NCBI RefSeq assembly: GCF_020085105.1
Contig: NC_058061.1
Location: 5,651,784-5,715,783 of the forward strand
Reading direction: 5' to 3'
Source: Siniperca chuatsi
Lineage: Eukaryota; Chordata; Actinopteri; Centrarchiformes; Sinipercidae
Length of the DNA stretch: 64,000 bases
Translations under genes and position numbers: made by a program
In this document: positions 1 to 12,092 of the stretch, piece by piece
Layout of the letters: each line of letters opens with the position of its first letter
How positions within the stretch are numbered: the first letter of the stretch is position 1
The notes under the pieces: model-generated
Databases searched by the model: none
The model's input: the letters and a program-made list of their open reading frames with translations, nothing else
Told to the model about the DNA's origin: nothing

Positions 1-820
1 ACCAGATTTTGGAACCTGGCTGCAGGGATTTGCTCCCATTCAGCTACAAGAGCATCAGTGAGGTCCAACACTGATGCTGGGTGATCAGGTCTGGCTCACA
101 GTCGGTGTTCCAGTTCATCCCAAAGGTGTTGGATGGTGTTGAGGTCAGGGCTTTGCACATAACAGTCAAGTTCTTCGACACCAAACTGGGAAAAAACATT
201 TCTTTGTTTTGTTCACAGAGGCATTGTCATGTTGAAACAGGAAAGGGAGGATCAAAATGTGGAATTCCTTACCTACAGAAGTCAAACTGGATCCTGACTG
301 GGATCATTTTAAACTCAAACTGAAACAGTTTTTGAAGAGGGATCAGTCATGTAGTCATGAATGATCTGTTGCTTCTTGTTTTATGGTGCTTTATTGTATT
401 AATTTGTGTCTTGTATTGTTCTGTCTGTATTTTCTTGTTGAGTTTTGAGTTTTTAATGCACGTACTTATTGAGTTTGTGTTTTGTACTGTCTCTTGTGTA
501 TTTGTTGTTGAGTTTTATATATTTTAAAGGCCCATCTAGGGACAGGCATTGCAAATTAGCTTAGGGTATAAATGCCGTGGTGTGTGGCATTGGTTTATGC
601 TACATATTTGTCCCTATACAAATAAACATTAAATAAACACAAACTGTTGCCACAAACTTGGAAGCCCAGTATTGTCTAAAATATCATTGCATGCTGTAGC
701 ATTAAGATTTCCTGTAACTGGAACTAAGGGGCCTAGCTAGCTATAAAAAACAGCCTCAGACCAAAAGTACACAAAAGTGTAAGACAAGGGTGTCCACATA
801 CTTTTGGCCATATAGTGTAG
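1..820. mobile_element. Tc1/mariner-like non-autonomous DNA transposon copy (left part cut by window edge)
   Basis: The right end reads tccacatacttttggccata followed by tagtgta, the characteristic terminal sequence of a very common fish miniature transposon. Internal segments (ctggctgcagggatttg, ggtgttggatgg, gaaacaggaaaggg) recur in the related copy at 8640-9189, which shows both ends. The left end lies outside the window. The element occupies an intron of the + strand SH3 gene. The 80-residue reading frame inside it has no domain and is taken as non-coding. Superfamily assignment is from remembered family ends. Confidence 0.7.
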
Positions 821-1243
821 CATGTGTGTGGTGCTAGGCTATTTTTGGCTTTTTATTGTAATATACAGTTTCAATTTTGCATTCAGTCTTTTATTTACAT
901 TTATTTATTTAGTTTGTGATGATGTTTGTTTGATAATAGTTACGCTTTTTAATTTTAGTTCATACAGAATGTGAGTGTTCCTGTGAATCTGTGAATGTAT
1001 TTATGTATGTGGTTGAGTGTCTGCCAACTGCCTGTGTAGTTGCTACATGTGCTTGTGCATTTGTGTGTACAGTATATGTTGCATGAGGGTGTGTTTATAC
1101 TTTGTTTATTACACTGAGTAGGGAAATTCAATGCAAATCAATGTTTGGACTTTGTATACTCTTTTTTTATTATGTTGGTGCATCTGTGTGTGAGTGCCTC
1201 TGTTTATTCATTTCCTCTGTGTGTGTTTGATTCAACTCCACAG

Positions 1244-1417
1244 AAACGTTACCAGGCCATCTACAGCTACATGGCAGCAGAAGCAGATGAAGTTTCTCTC
1301 CAGGAGGGCGATCTGATCTTAGACGTCGAGCCGATAGACGACGGATGGATGTTCGGATGCAACCAGCGCACAGGGCAGCGGGGCATGCTGCCTGCTAACT
1401 ACATCCGGCCTGTGTGA
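1244..1417 (+). CDS. Last coding exon of a LASP/nebulin-family protein: C-terminal SH3 domain (partial gene)
   Basis: The exon starts after a polypyrimidine stretch ending in cag at 1241-1243, is in phase 0, and ends at TGA 1415-1417. It encodes 57 residues that are one complete SH3 domain. Landmarks are the ALYDY-like AIYSYMAAEADEVS, the GDLI/DGW core (IDDGWMFG) and the closing GMLPANYIRP. LASP1, nebulette and nebulin all end in such an SH3 encoded by the final exon, with the same DEVS, IDDGWM and GMLPANY signatures. In that family the domain docks proline-rich actin-associated partners such as zyxin. LASP1 fits best because LASP1, PLEKHM1, CD79B and SCN4A are all on human chromosome 17, but another SH3 protein cannot be excluded. 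Upstream exons (LIM, nebulin repeats) are outside the window. The in-frame ATG at 1145 lies in intron and is not a start. Confidence 0.75.
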   Translation, partial: KRYQAIYSYMAAEADEVSLQEGDLILDVEPIDDGWMFGCNQRTGQRGMLPANYIRPV

Positions 1418-1780
1418 AATTACAGACGTGTCCAACAGACACGAAGCGGTCCACCTCCAGCACGAGCTGCCCTGTGATTCTGCTGTCACTACCAACAATC
1501 AGGCTTTTTCCTCAAAATCACTTTTTGCTAATGAAAAAATGCTATTTTTAAAAAATTTCCCCTGACTGGTTCTGCTTTGCCTTTTGTGTCAGAAATATGA
1601 TTTTCAAATTTAAGTAAAGAAGAGGTACTGGTTATGGGTTCTTGAAAAATTTGATTAGTCCAAATGAAATTTCCCTTTAGGGAAGAACAATGATACTACA
1701 GGTTGAAGTGAAATGGTATTCTGTCTGTAACAGGAACCCACAAGAGGAAGTAACAGAAGAAAGCACAGGGAATACTATTA

Positions 1781-1786
1781 AATAAA
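1781..1786 (+). terminator. Candidate polyadenylation signal of the SH3-domain gene
   Basis: AATAAA lies 364 bases after the stop codon of the LASP-like gene. The intervening DNA has no other feature and would be its 3' UTR. Other AT-rich hexamers exist nearby, so the exact site is uncertain. Confidence 0.4.
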
Positions 1787-2489
1787 CCTTAAGTTTACTA
1801 CAGTGCTTAACACATGTATAATTATTTTTTTTTAATCTTTATCAGGTAACATTTACCTTTTTATGTACACATCCTTCAGCAGTTAAGTGCAGCCCAGATT
1901 CTGGACAGATGCTTTAAAAAAGGTCCAGTGTGTAACATTAGGAGGAGCTATTATCCAGAAATGGAATATAAGTATGTTTTCATTAGTGTATAATCACCTG
2001 AAAATAAGAATTGTTTTCACTACTTTTAGACTAAGCCGTTTACAATCTACAGAGGCCACCATATTGCAACCTCCATGTTTCTACAGTAGCCCACAGACAA
2101 GCCAAACGCTGGCTCTAGATAGGGCATTTCATGAGTTTTGCGGCCAGCAGAGTTTCTCCTACAAGCTTGGAAAGGGAGGGTGATGAGAGCAGTATTCAAA
2201 TGGCTGCAAACTGCAAGTTCACAGCTAGATGCCACTAAATCCTACATACTGTACCTTTCAAGTGTCAAATCATTGTGAAATTGACATTTTCTACAACCTA
2301 CTTCACACTGATATTGAGAAAGAAAATCATACATTGATTTAATCATGTAAGCTGATTTAATTAAAAGTGGAATATTTAAGTGTGTTGAAGTTTTGCTTTT
2401 TAAGAAAATGATAATTTTGCTTTATTCATGCTTTTGGTCTACAGCGTCATTTAGAAAATGATAATGCCACAGTAATATACATCAATACC

Positions 2490-2495
2490 TTTATT
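2490..2495 (-). terminator. Candidate polyadenylation signal of the kelch gene
   Basis: TTTATT on the + strand is AATAAA on the minus strand, 275 bases past the kelch stop codon at 2770. It faces the 3' end of the + strand SH3 gene, so the two genes converge with roughly 0.7 kb between likely cleavage sites. The stretch 1787-2489 otherwise shows nothing recognisable. Confidence 0.45.
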
Positions 2496-2769
2496 CAAAA
2501 ACAGATTGCACATAATCAAAGTCACTATATATAGAGTAAAAGTTTACATAATCTAAAGTGGCTGTTTAAAATAAGGCAAAAACTTGATTTACATATTGTT
2601 TACGTTAAAAACAATGAACTTTAGCACCATGTTTTTTTGTTGTTTTTTTTTTTAAATCATTAAACAAAAATCACACATTCCTGACAAGAATGAAAACACA
2701 TTTTTGTAATAAAGTGACTGGCTCAGAAACTTGTCACAAAGAGAAAAAAAAAAAAAAAAAAAGTTCTCT

Positions 2770-5700
2770 TCAAGCTGTAAGAACTGGCGTCATAGCAGAG
2801 AAAAAGGCCACTCGCTTGTCAATTTTGCTGCGTAGCTTTGATGGCAGCCAGTTCAGCTGCTTCCCAAACAGCTCCGGCTTTCTTCCTATGAGGTCCTCAC
2901 ACAATCTAGAAAGAAAGAAAACCACACTGTTTGTTCAGAAGCTCTGAAGCTACATTTAAAATATACTCATGCAATAATGAATAACTGTAGCTCTGCCCTG
3001 ACAAGAACTGATGTTTTATTTATCCAACATGATATTCTGTATACTGGTGTACTATCATTTGTTACCATTCTCCTTGAGTCAGAGGTGTTTTTGCCCTCTG
3101 GACTGCTTCAAAATTGATTGTTTCAAACTCTCAAAACAACTTCTGTAAACCCTCCACACTGGCAGTAATTTGCATTACAGAAGTCATTTTGTGATGGGGT
3201 ATGTTTTATTAAGCGTTTCATTTTACCCGAAACACCCACAATCTACCTCTATTCTAGTTTCCTACAATTCCCAGACTTTCCAAAATTAGGATTCATCCTT
3301 TAACCATGAAGGTGCAGCATGTACCAAATTTAATGGCAAAACTAAACAAAGATGGTGAAAACATACCTGCTAAACAGCATGTTAGGATTAAGCTCAAAGC
3401 ACTGCTGTGCCCATGTATAGACTCAGAGCTGCTACGTTAGCATGGCTGTAGACCTTTTTTCTAAAGCTGAACGCAATTTTGACTAGCTTCCTGTTATACG
3501 TGGCAGATCACAGCCACACTTCTGCCATAGTAGGAGCAGTTATTTTGTTTGACGAGACTGCTCTTTAAAAAGGAACCAATCTGAAAAGCTAAACATCCAC
3601 AAAAACTTCACTGGATACTGTGCATCTGATCAAAAAAATAAAATTAACCAGACACTTTACTTCATCGGTTGGTCAGAAAATGAACTTTCATAAAGTGTTC
3701 TGAGGTAATTTTAATCTGACTATGATATAAAATGTCAGCCTATTGCCTACCCATACATAACGTAAAGCTCATTAGCATAACACCATGTCCTCTGTTGTGT
3801 GAGCGGGCGTACAGGTCCAGTAGAGTGAGAGCATAAATAGCTGGAAGTGTTCCAAGGGTCTCTGGTGACTGTTAAAACTGCTTAATCACGTGTGAATGGA
3901 GACAACATGCAAACATGCTGCCAGTGTACACAATGTGCAGTGGTAACAAGAAATGCATGTGACCAACCACTAACACAAATATGAGTTCAGCGCTGTCGTA
4001 TTCTGGAACATGGATATTATTAGAAATAAACATGGATGGTTCAACATACCTGAAGAGGGAGTATGGCTGCGTCTGAAAGATGAACACGTCTCTGCAGTGA
4101 TGTTGGGATGGAGCCCTCAGAACAGCCACCTGATAAGAGGATTGACAATCACATGACGCTAGATGACAGATGAAATACTGTTATTTGTTCTATTTTCAAA
4201 CTATATAGCCTCTTAGAATTTAAGAAGTATTATTTGTGGGCACTGTTGTGGACGGAAAACAGCAAAATGTGGGTGAAACTTGTTTTAAAGAAAATTCCAT
4301 ATCCATTCCCCTGGATGGTAACATCGGCCTGTCCACTACTTTGGTCCAGAGTGAAATTCTCTCTACAACAACTATTGGATGGATTGGCACCTCTTATTTA
4401 AAAAAATAAATAAATAAATAAAAAAGTCCCCAGATGATGAATCTGTATGACTTTATTCATCCCCTGATTTTCTTCTAGTGTCACCATCAGGTCCAGTTTT
4501 TAAACTTTGTCCAATACTTGGATGATGAAATACCTGCAAACTAATGACTCAGCCTCAGCTGTACTTGTACTGTTTAAGTAAGTGCTAATTAGCAAATGTT
4601 AGCTTGCTAACAGGCTAAGCTAAGATTGTGAACATGGTAAATATTATAACTGCTAATCATCAACATGTTTCATGCCGCTAGTGTTTTATTTCTGTACAAT
4701 TCCCTGAGCAGTTTTCACAAGGTGCCAACATTTGAACATATACAACTGACATTTTCAGTAATCCAGTCCTAGTTTTTTTTGTAATACTTTGAGTCCTTAA
4801 ACCACTTAAGCTTACTTTCTGCAACACTTTTACTTAATCACTGAGCTATAATTGGTTCACTTGACAAATTACACAAGTTAAAAAACAATGTTACAGAACG
4901 AATGAGGGGTTTTCAAAGGCATAATGCTGCAGTGTTTTGCTGACGTCTGCACAATCCTAAGGGAAAAAGATTATACAATGTTATACTCACTAAGACCTGG
5001 CTGTGGACCTAATAATAAAGCTTTCAAATAACAACTTTAACTATCAAGACTAGAGTAGCATTTACTGCTAAATCCTTCACAAAAGTTAAAGTTTTCCCAT
5101 CACATACCGAGTCCATGAGGATGCACATGTTGCTGCTTCCCCCGAACACAACAACATCGTTGTCACTTCCCAGGCACGCTGTGTGACACACCCTGAGAAG
5201 ACGAACATTTGGGCGAAAAGAAGCTTTATTCCCTTTCCTTCTCCCCCGCACTCAAACATCAAATTTGATCTTTTCTCTCATGCCAGCAGAAACATACTGC
5301 ACTTCAAATGACAAATTAACTACCTGGGCTTGTCCTTGTGTGGGTGTGTCAAATTGGTCCACACTCTCTTTTGCGTGTTAAACTGCCATGCATCATCTAG
5401 CAGAAAGAGGTTAATGACAAAATACAAATTAAACCACAGGGAGCTTCACTTTCTCTTTTGGGAAAAGTAACCTCTTGAGCAATGATGATGTCCTTGGTAA
5501 ATGTCCTTCAACCTTGGGCACACTTGTCCAAGGTAGATGAAGGATCAAGACGATTATAATAATATACAGATAGTGTTTTTCCCTTGATAGTTTCAACATT
5601 TAGCATCAGGCAGAGCATGGATGATTACTGAACGAGCCTACCAGGCACAGGCCCCTGGGCCAGAGCCTCTGTTTGACTTTCAAACAAGAAATATTAAAGT

Positions 5701-8700
5701 TATTTCAAACATCTACAAAGAAACGGAAAACTACCACAAACACACAAAAACCACAAAGAGACGCAAAATGACGTCGCTTCATTTTGTGGTCATTCTGCGA
5801 CCACAAAGGAGTGGGTGCCGTTTACAGGTCTGTGTCCAGGGGCCCGCTGTCTTATAATCTGTCCATGAAGCAGAGTCTTACGTGAAGACTTTGAGCATGC
5901 AGAGTTAAATGTAGAAGCATTAGAGAGCGATACTTATTCTGAGGCCAAGACTTACTAAGAGTATTTCCGTCTGTGCCGAGACCTCCATATATGAAGAGGG
6001 TGTGATCTGATATGGGCGTCATGGTGAACATGGAGCGCCCCAGAGGCGTACAGGACTGGGGGATGTTACTGGTGGGAAGAAACACACACAGAGCAGAATG
6101 CAACAGAAGTCAGTAAATAATTGGAAAGAAAAGCTGTAGAAATCAAACGTATAATAAAGAACGTTACAAGTAGGACGGTGTAGTCCCTCATTCGTCCAGG
6201 AGTGTTCTATCGTAGAAAAGGTTTCAGTCGTAGTCATCTGGACACTGTTTTCAGAATCAAGACGTTTCGGCTCCCATCCGGAAGTCATTCTCAATTGTGA
6301 AAAAATTGGACGGGAACTGGAAATTTAAACTACTCTGAGTTACATAAGCCCTGCCCTCAGGAAGGAATCTGCCTGAGTATCTGTAAATAGCTAGTTTCAC
6401 CTGAAACTGACCTAATAGTTTCAAGATGGCCCAGTAATCAGGCCTATTGTTCTCTGGCTGCATCTACTTCATCACTGCTAAGTGCCTGATTAGCATGTGA
6501 TAGGCGTGACCAAGGTGATAATACACTCTGATAGACTTTGGGCAGATTAAATCTCAGACCACCATTTCTGTTCAAAGAGGGTTCTCTTTCTTCACAAAAA
6601 TGGCTTCCTTGACGCCCGTTCAAACCAACTCTTCTCTCTACTAAGAATCTTCACCTCGCTGTCTTCAAATGTGTGGTTTGTAGCTTTTAAATGCAAATGC
6701 ACGGCGCTCTGTAATCCTGAGTTAGCGTGTCGTCTGTGCTGATAAAGTCTTTTGTGAAGTGGCTGTTTGGTTTCGCCTATGTACCGTTCTTTGCAGTTTT
6801 CCTCACTGCACTGAATGGAGTAGACAACATTGCTCTGTTTCTGTGTGGGTAACCTGTCCTTAGGGTGAACGAGTTTCTGTCTTAAAGTGTTGCCTGGTTT
6901 AAAGAAGACAGGAACATCGTGCTGTCTAAAGATCCTTTGTAGTTTTTCAGACAGTCCAGACACATAAGGAATGGAGACACCGTTCCTTCTTGGTTCAGTT
7001 ACACTTTTGTCCTGTTTTTTGGCTCTTTTAACTTTGTTGATAGCCCAAGTAGGATAACCACAGGCTGAGAGTGCATTCTGGACATGCCTTTCCTCTTTCT
7101 TCACAACCTACTTCCAATTCCGGGGACACTTCTACAGACAGATTCACGGTTGTGCTATGGGCTCTCCGGTCTCTCCCATTGTGGCCAACCTGTACATGGA
7201 ACAGTTTGAGAAGAAGGCATTACCCTCGTTCCCGGGCACACCACCAAGTCATTGGTACCGTTACGTGGATGACACCTTTGTGAAAATCAAGAAACAAGAC
7301 TTGGAAGCGTTCTCAGAGCATATTAATACGGTGGACCCCAACATCAAGTTCACGCGTGAGGATGCAAAAGAGAACCGCTTGGCCTTTCTTGATTGTTCTA
7401 CTCTCAGAGGAGAGGACGGAAAGCTCCAGATAGAAGTGTACAGGAAACCAACACATACGGATCAATACCTGCTCTTTGACTCACACCATCCACTACAGCA
7501 CAAGCTGGGTGTAATCCGGACATTACAGCACAGAGCCAAAGAAGTGCCCACAGGCTCAGAGGGTAAGAAGAAAGAGGAAAGGCATGTCCAGAATGCACTC
7601 TCAGCCTGTGGTTATCCTACTTGGGCTATCAACAAAGTTAAAAGAGCCAAAAACAGGACAAAAGTGTAACTGAACCAAGAAGGAACGGTGTCTCCATTCC
7701 TTATGTATCTGGACTGTCTGAAAAACTACAAAGGATCTTTAGACAGCACGATGTTCCTGTCTTCTTTAAACCAGGCAACACTTTAAGACAGAAACTCGTT
7801 CACCCTAAGGACAGGTTACCCACACAGAAACAGAGCAATGTAGTCTACTCCATTCAGTGCAGTGAGGAAAACTGCAAAGAACGGTACATAGGCGAAACCA
7901 AACAGCCACTTCACAAAAGACTTTATCAGCACAGACGACACGCTAACTCAGGATTACAGAGCGCCGTGCATTTGCATTTAAAAGCTACAAACCACACATT
8001 TGAAGACAGCGAGGTGAAGATTCTTAGTAGAGAGAAGAGTTGGTTTGAACGGGCGTCAAGGAAGCCATTTTTGTGAAGAAAGAGAACCCTCTTTGAACAG
8101 AAATGGTGGTCTGAGATTTAATCTGCCCAAAGTCTATTAGAGTGTATTATCACCTTGGTCACGCCTATCACATGCTAATCAGGCACTTAGCAGTGATGAA
8201 GTAGATGCAGCCAGAGAACAATAGGCCTGATTACTGGGCCATCTTGAAACTATTAGGTCAGTTTCAGGTGAAACTAGCTATTTACAGATACTCAGGCAGA
8301 TTCCTTCCTGAGGGCAGGGCTTATGTAACTCAGAGTAGTTTAAATTTCCAGTTCCCGTCCAATTTTTTCACAATTGAGAATGACTTCCGGATGGGAGCCG
8401 AAACGTCTTGATTCTGAAAACAGTGTCCAGATGACTACAACTGAAACCTTTTCTACGAACGTTACAAGTACTGTATGTGTGAAAGGAGGAAGTTTTACAA
8501 TTGAGTCCAGGTCCAGGTTTCCAGGTCCAAGCAGAACATGTCCAACTCTGCCGTTTCCTGCAAACATATACAAAAAGTGTTCACTCATTACAACATTAAG
8601 AGTATGTACGGTCAAAAGCCTGCTACCCAGTTACATGGTCAGACACTTTATGGCCAAAAATATGTAGACACCCAAACCGGATTGCTGAAGATCGCTTTAC

Positions 8701-11700
8701 AAAAACTATAGGCATTAGTCGGCTGCTAGCAGACAGCCACCACTCATCTGGTTTCAGGCTTTCCACAAGATATTGAAGCCTGGCTGCAGGGATTTGCGCC
8801 CATTAAGCCACAAGAGCCTTAGTGATGTTGGGTGATAAGGCCTCGCTCACAATTGGCGTTCCTCCCAAAAGGTGTTGGATGGAGTTTAACAGGGCTCTGT
8901 GCAGGCCAGTCGAGGTCTTACAAACAGAACTCAATGAAAACCATTTCTTTATAGATCTGGACTTTGTGCATGGGGGCATTGTCACGTCACAACAGGAAAG
9001 GGATGTTGAAACAGGAAAGGGCCTTCCCCAAACTGTTGGTAGCACACTATTGTCTGAAATATCTTTGGATGCTGTATCATTAAGAGTTCCCTTAAATTAG
9101 AACTTAGGACAAAACCATGAAAGATAGCGCCAGACCAGAAGTACACAATAGAAACATCCACATACTTTTGGCTTTATAACTTAGTGTATATAAGCTGCTC
9201 AGGAACATCAAGCCAACTCACCACGCCACCAGAGATGTAACCTTTGTTCCCCAGAAGGGCACTGGCATGGCATCCTCTGGGGGCGGGAGCAGGACCCTGG
9301 ACATAACAAAAAACACGCTATTTTCATACCCTTCCTACATAAATACAGTAAACGTATCATAAATTCACATGGCCATCATATACTTATATAGAGTGTAAGA
9401 TTTGTAACAATTCTCCCCATTTGTATTTGTCTAAAAAGTAAATATTATGCAGAAAAAGTGCAAGAGTTAACACTAGGCCTTCTCAGTTAACGCGAGTCTT
9501 CGACATGAAATCATGTTGTACTACTCACCCGAGTCTCTGGCGTGCTCCACGTAGCAGTATGCGTGTCAAACACATTGACTTCATTGTTCCAGCCCCAGCA
9601 CCTAAATAACGTGTTTCCAATTGTTGTCTGAAAGACAAGATCGGAATATGATCATGAGTACAAAACAAGTGACTACGCAACACACTCATTAGATATGCAG
9701 CTGCTGTTGTATCATCATCATTTACCCAGGACATCTCTTCCACGATGAAGCTTGTTGATGATGTGTTTCGTACCTCCCCTATGGTCTTACATCCATAGCC
9801 ACCAAAGTAGATTAATCTGCACACAAAAGACAAAATACTGAGTTCTTCACACCATTAATTCACATGTGAACCTGGAAGTATTTGTGAGAAAAATGTCAAA
9901 AAAATAAATAAAGTCAGATGAAATCCACAGAAGAGGGTTTTCCTTTTTCTAACTCAACGTTTTGCTTGTTCCAGTTCTTCAAAATATCCCTTAAAACCCT
10001 TTTGAGGTGTTAAAGCTACTTTTCCTCCTGTAAAGCCGTGACTGTATTTAAAAAGACACAAAATGACCAGTTCTTCTGGGTGAAAAGGGTTCTGCTGGAG
10101 CTCATTTTCAGCCTTTTGTATGCGCTGGTCCAGCTACTCTTCATGGGCAGTTTGTGTCTTGAGATGTGGTGTGACTTCCCACAGACAGTACTGACCTGTC
10201 TCTGTGTAACCAGCAGGAGTGTTTGTTTCGCGGTGACGGTGTCGTTCCCTTGGTATCGGTCACTCTCTTCCACAAGTAGCGCTGCTCTGTGAGGTCAACG
10301 CTGAACATCTACAAACAGGAGAGTTAAATCCATCTGATCAATCAAGGGGTCATCGTGTTAATGATCAAATGAGACAAAAATAAATACATTTTTTTAAAAA
10401 AAGGGACAAATCCTTCTTTGCCGTTGAGGATCTGAATCACTAAAAAGGCCAGAGCAGATTTGAGATTTCCTATGAACCCAAATGGAAAGCTCCAGTGATC
10501 AGTTTGTGTTGGATCACAAACTCATTATTGTAATTTATATGCGTTAATTGGACAGACCTCGCTGAAAATACTGAGGTGGTTATGGAGAAGGTCTCCGAAG
10601 CTCTTCGGCCAGCCAACAAACAGTTCTGACGAAGCATACTGGCAGGTTAAGAGTCTACCGCCACGCTAACGGCTCTGTGAGGCTGTATTTAGACACAGCA
10701 GTGCTTTGAGCTAAATGCTAACTCAGCTAACATGCTCACAATGGCAATGCTAACATTAGCAGGTGGTATTTTTACCATGTTCACTGTCTTAGTTTAGTGT
10801 ATTAGCATGCTAACATCTGCTATTTAGCACTAAAAACTTTGTTTAGGCACAGCTGAGCCTAATGGGAATGTCATTAGCTTTTCAGGTATTTGGTCAGAAA
10901 CCAGATTATTGGACAGATTCTGGACAAAATTTTGACCTGATGATGGCGCTATATTAAAAGTCAGGAAATTACATATTTCCTTACCTATTTTGTACAACAC
11001 AAGAAAAATATACTACCTCTAAATGCCTTATTTTGTATGAAAACAACACCATAATAGAGAGAAATACAACTTTAAAAGTTTGGGCCCATGTCGTAGCCTA
11101 CAAATTGCACCACATCATGTGTCTTTCCAGCTACTACCTTTACTTTGATTAAGAATCTCAACTTGGGAAAAATAGTATTTATCTTGCAGACGACAGAATA
11201 TGGATGGTTAGGAGAGTCTTTGGAGATTTTGGAAATGCCTTCAGAACAGAAGGTTGTGATGTTAAACAACCCTCTGGCTCTTTCAAAGAACACTGGGTAT
11301 TTATCTTTCAGGAAAACAGATGTTCAGCTCAGTGACTCGAACGCCATGGGAATACACGAGAGGCACAAACTGGCTGCTTTTACAGACAACAAGGGTCCCC
11401 GACTTGTGGTTGTCCACAGCAACGCACCTGGTTTGTGTATCCAAGGGGGTCGCATCCTGCAAAGATGTAGAGCACGCCGTTAACGTGAGAGCCACAGAAG
11501 CCTGCTAAGTCTGGGGGTTTGTCTCCAGCGATGTCCCTCCGCTCCCTGTCACACAAAACACACACACACACACGGGTGGTTAGAGACAGCAAGCTGAACA
11601 CATGTAAATGTAAACTCAACCATAGCGAGAGTTGGCTTTGGTGTCAAACACAGGAACTGTTTGCACCTGACAGAAGTGACTAAACAACAAAAGACTAGTT

Positions 11701-12061
11701 TTAATTTGGTATTTAGTAGACAGACAGACAAATTCTCCCTTTAAAAATTGGAGCCTCTCTGTATCAAGTTTGTGCAGTTACTGTATGTTGTTTGTACCGT
11801 TTCTAAAGAACTAACTTTATCAAACAAAAACATGCTCTAGGCCGACATCCGTAGCTTGAATGTCAAGATGACACAGTGCCGATAAACAGCCTTCTGTCTC
11901 TCTCACCACGTCCCGCTGTCTAAATCACAGAGCCATATCTCATCACTGGGCAACATGATGTCCTGTCCAGCAGCCACCTGTGAGGGGAAAAAGCAGGAGA
12001 TAAAGTCATGTTTGAAGACACTGTGTGCTTATTAACCCTTATCTGCTGAATAAAGCCACCA

Positions 12062-12092
<31 letters not shown>

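Larger units (their letters stand above)
6173..8456. mobile_element. Penelope-like retroelement: 5'-truncated copy with a partial inverted copy at its head
   Basis: The + strand copy (about 7098-8456) encodes the C-terminal half of a Penelope-type reverse transcriptase, then a GIY-YIG endonuclease. The minus half (6173 to about 7103) is a near-exact reverse complement of about 7567-8456 and carries only the linker and endonuclease. The element is flanked by an exact 14 bp target-site duplication (6159-6172, 8457-8470). Partial inverted copies of this type are typical of Penelope-like elements. It sits in an intron of the kelch gene, with its right edge 28 bases from the splice donor of exon 8 (8499). 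Confidence 0.9.
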
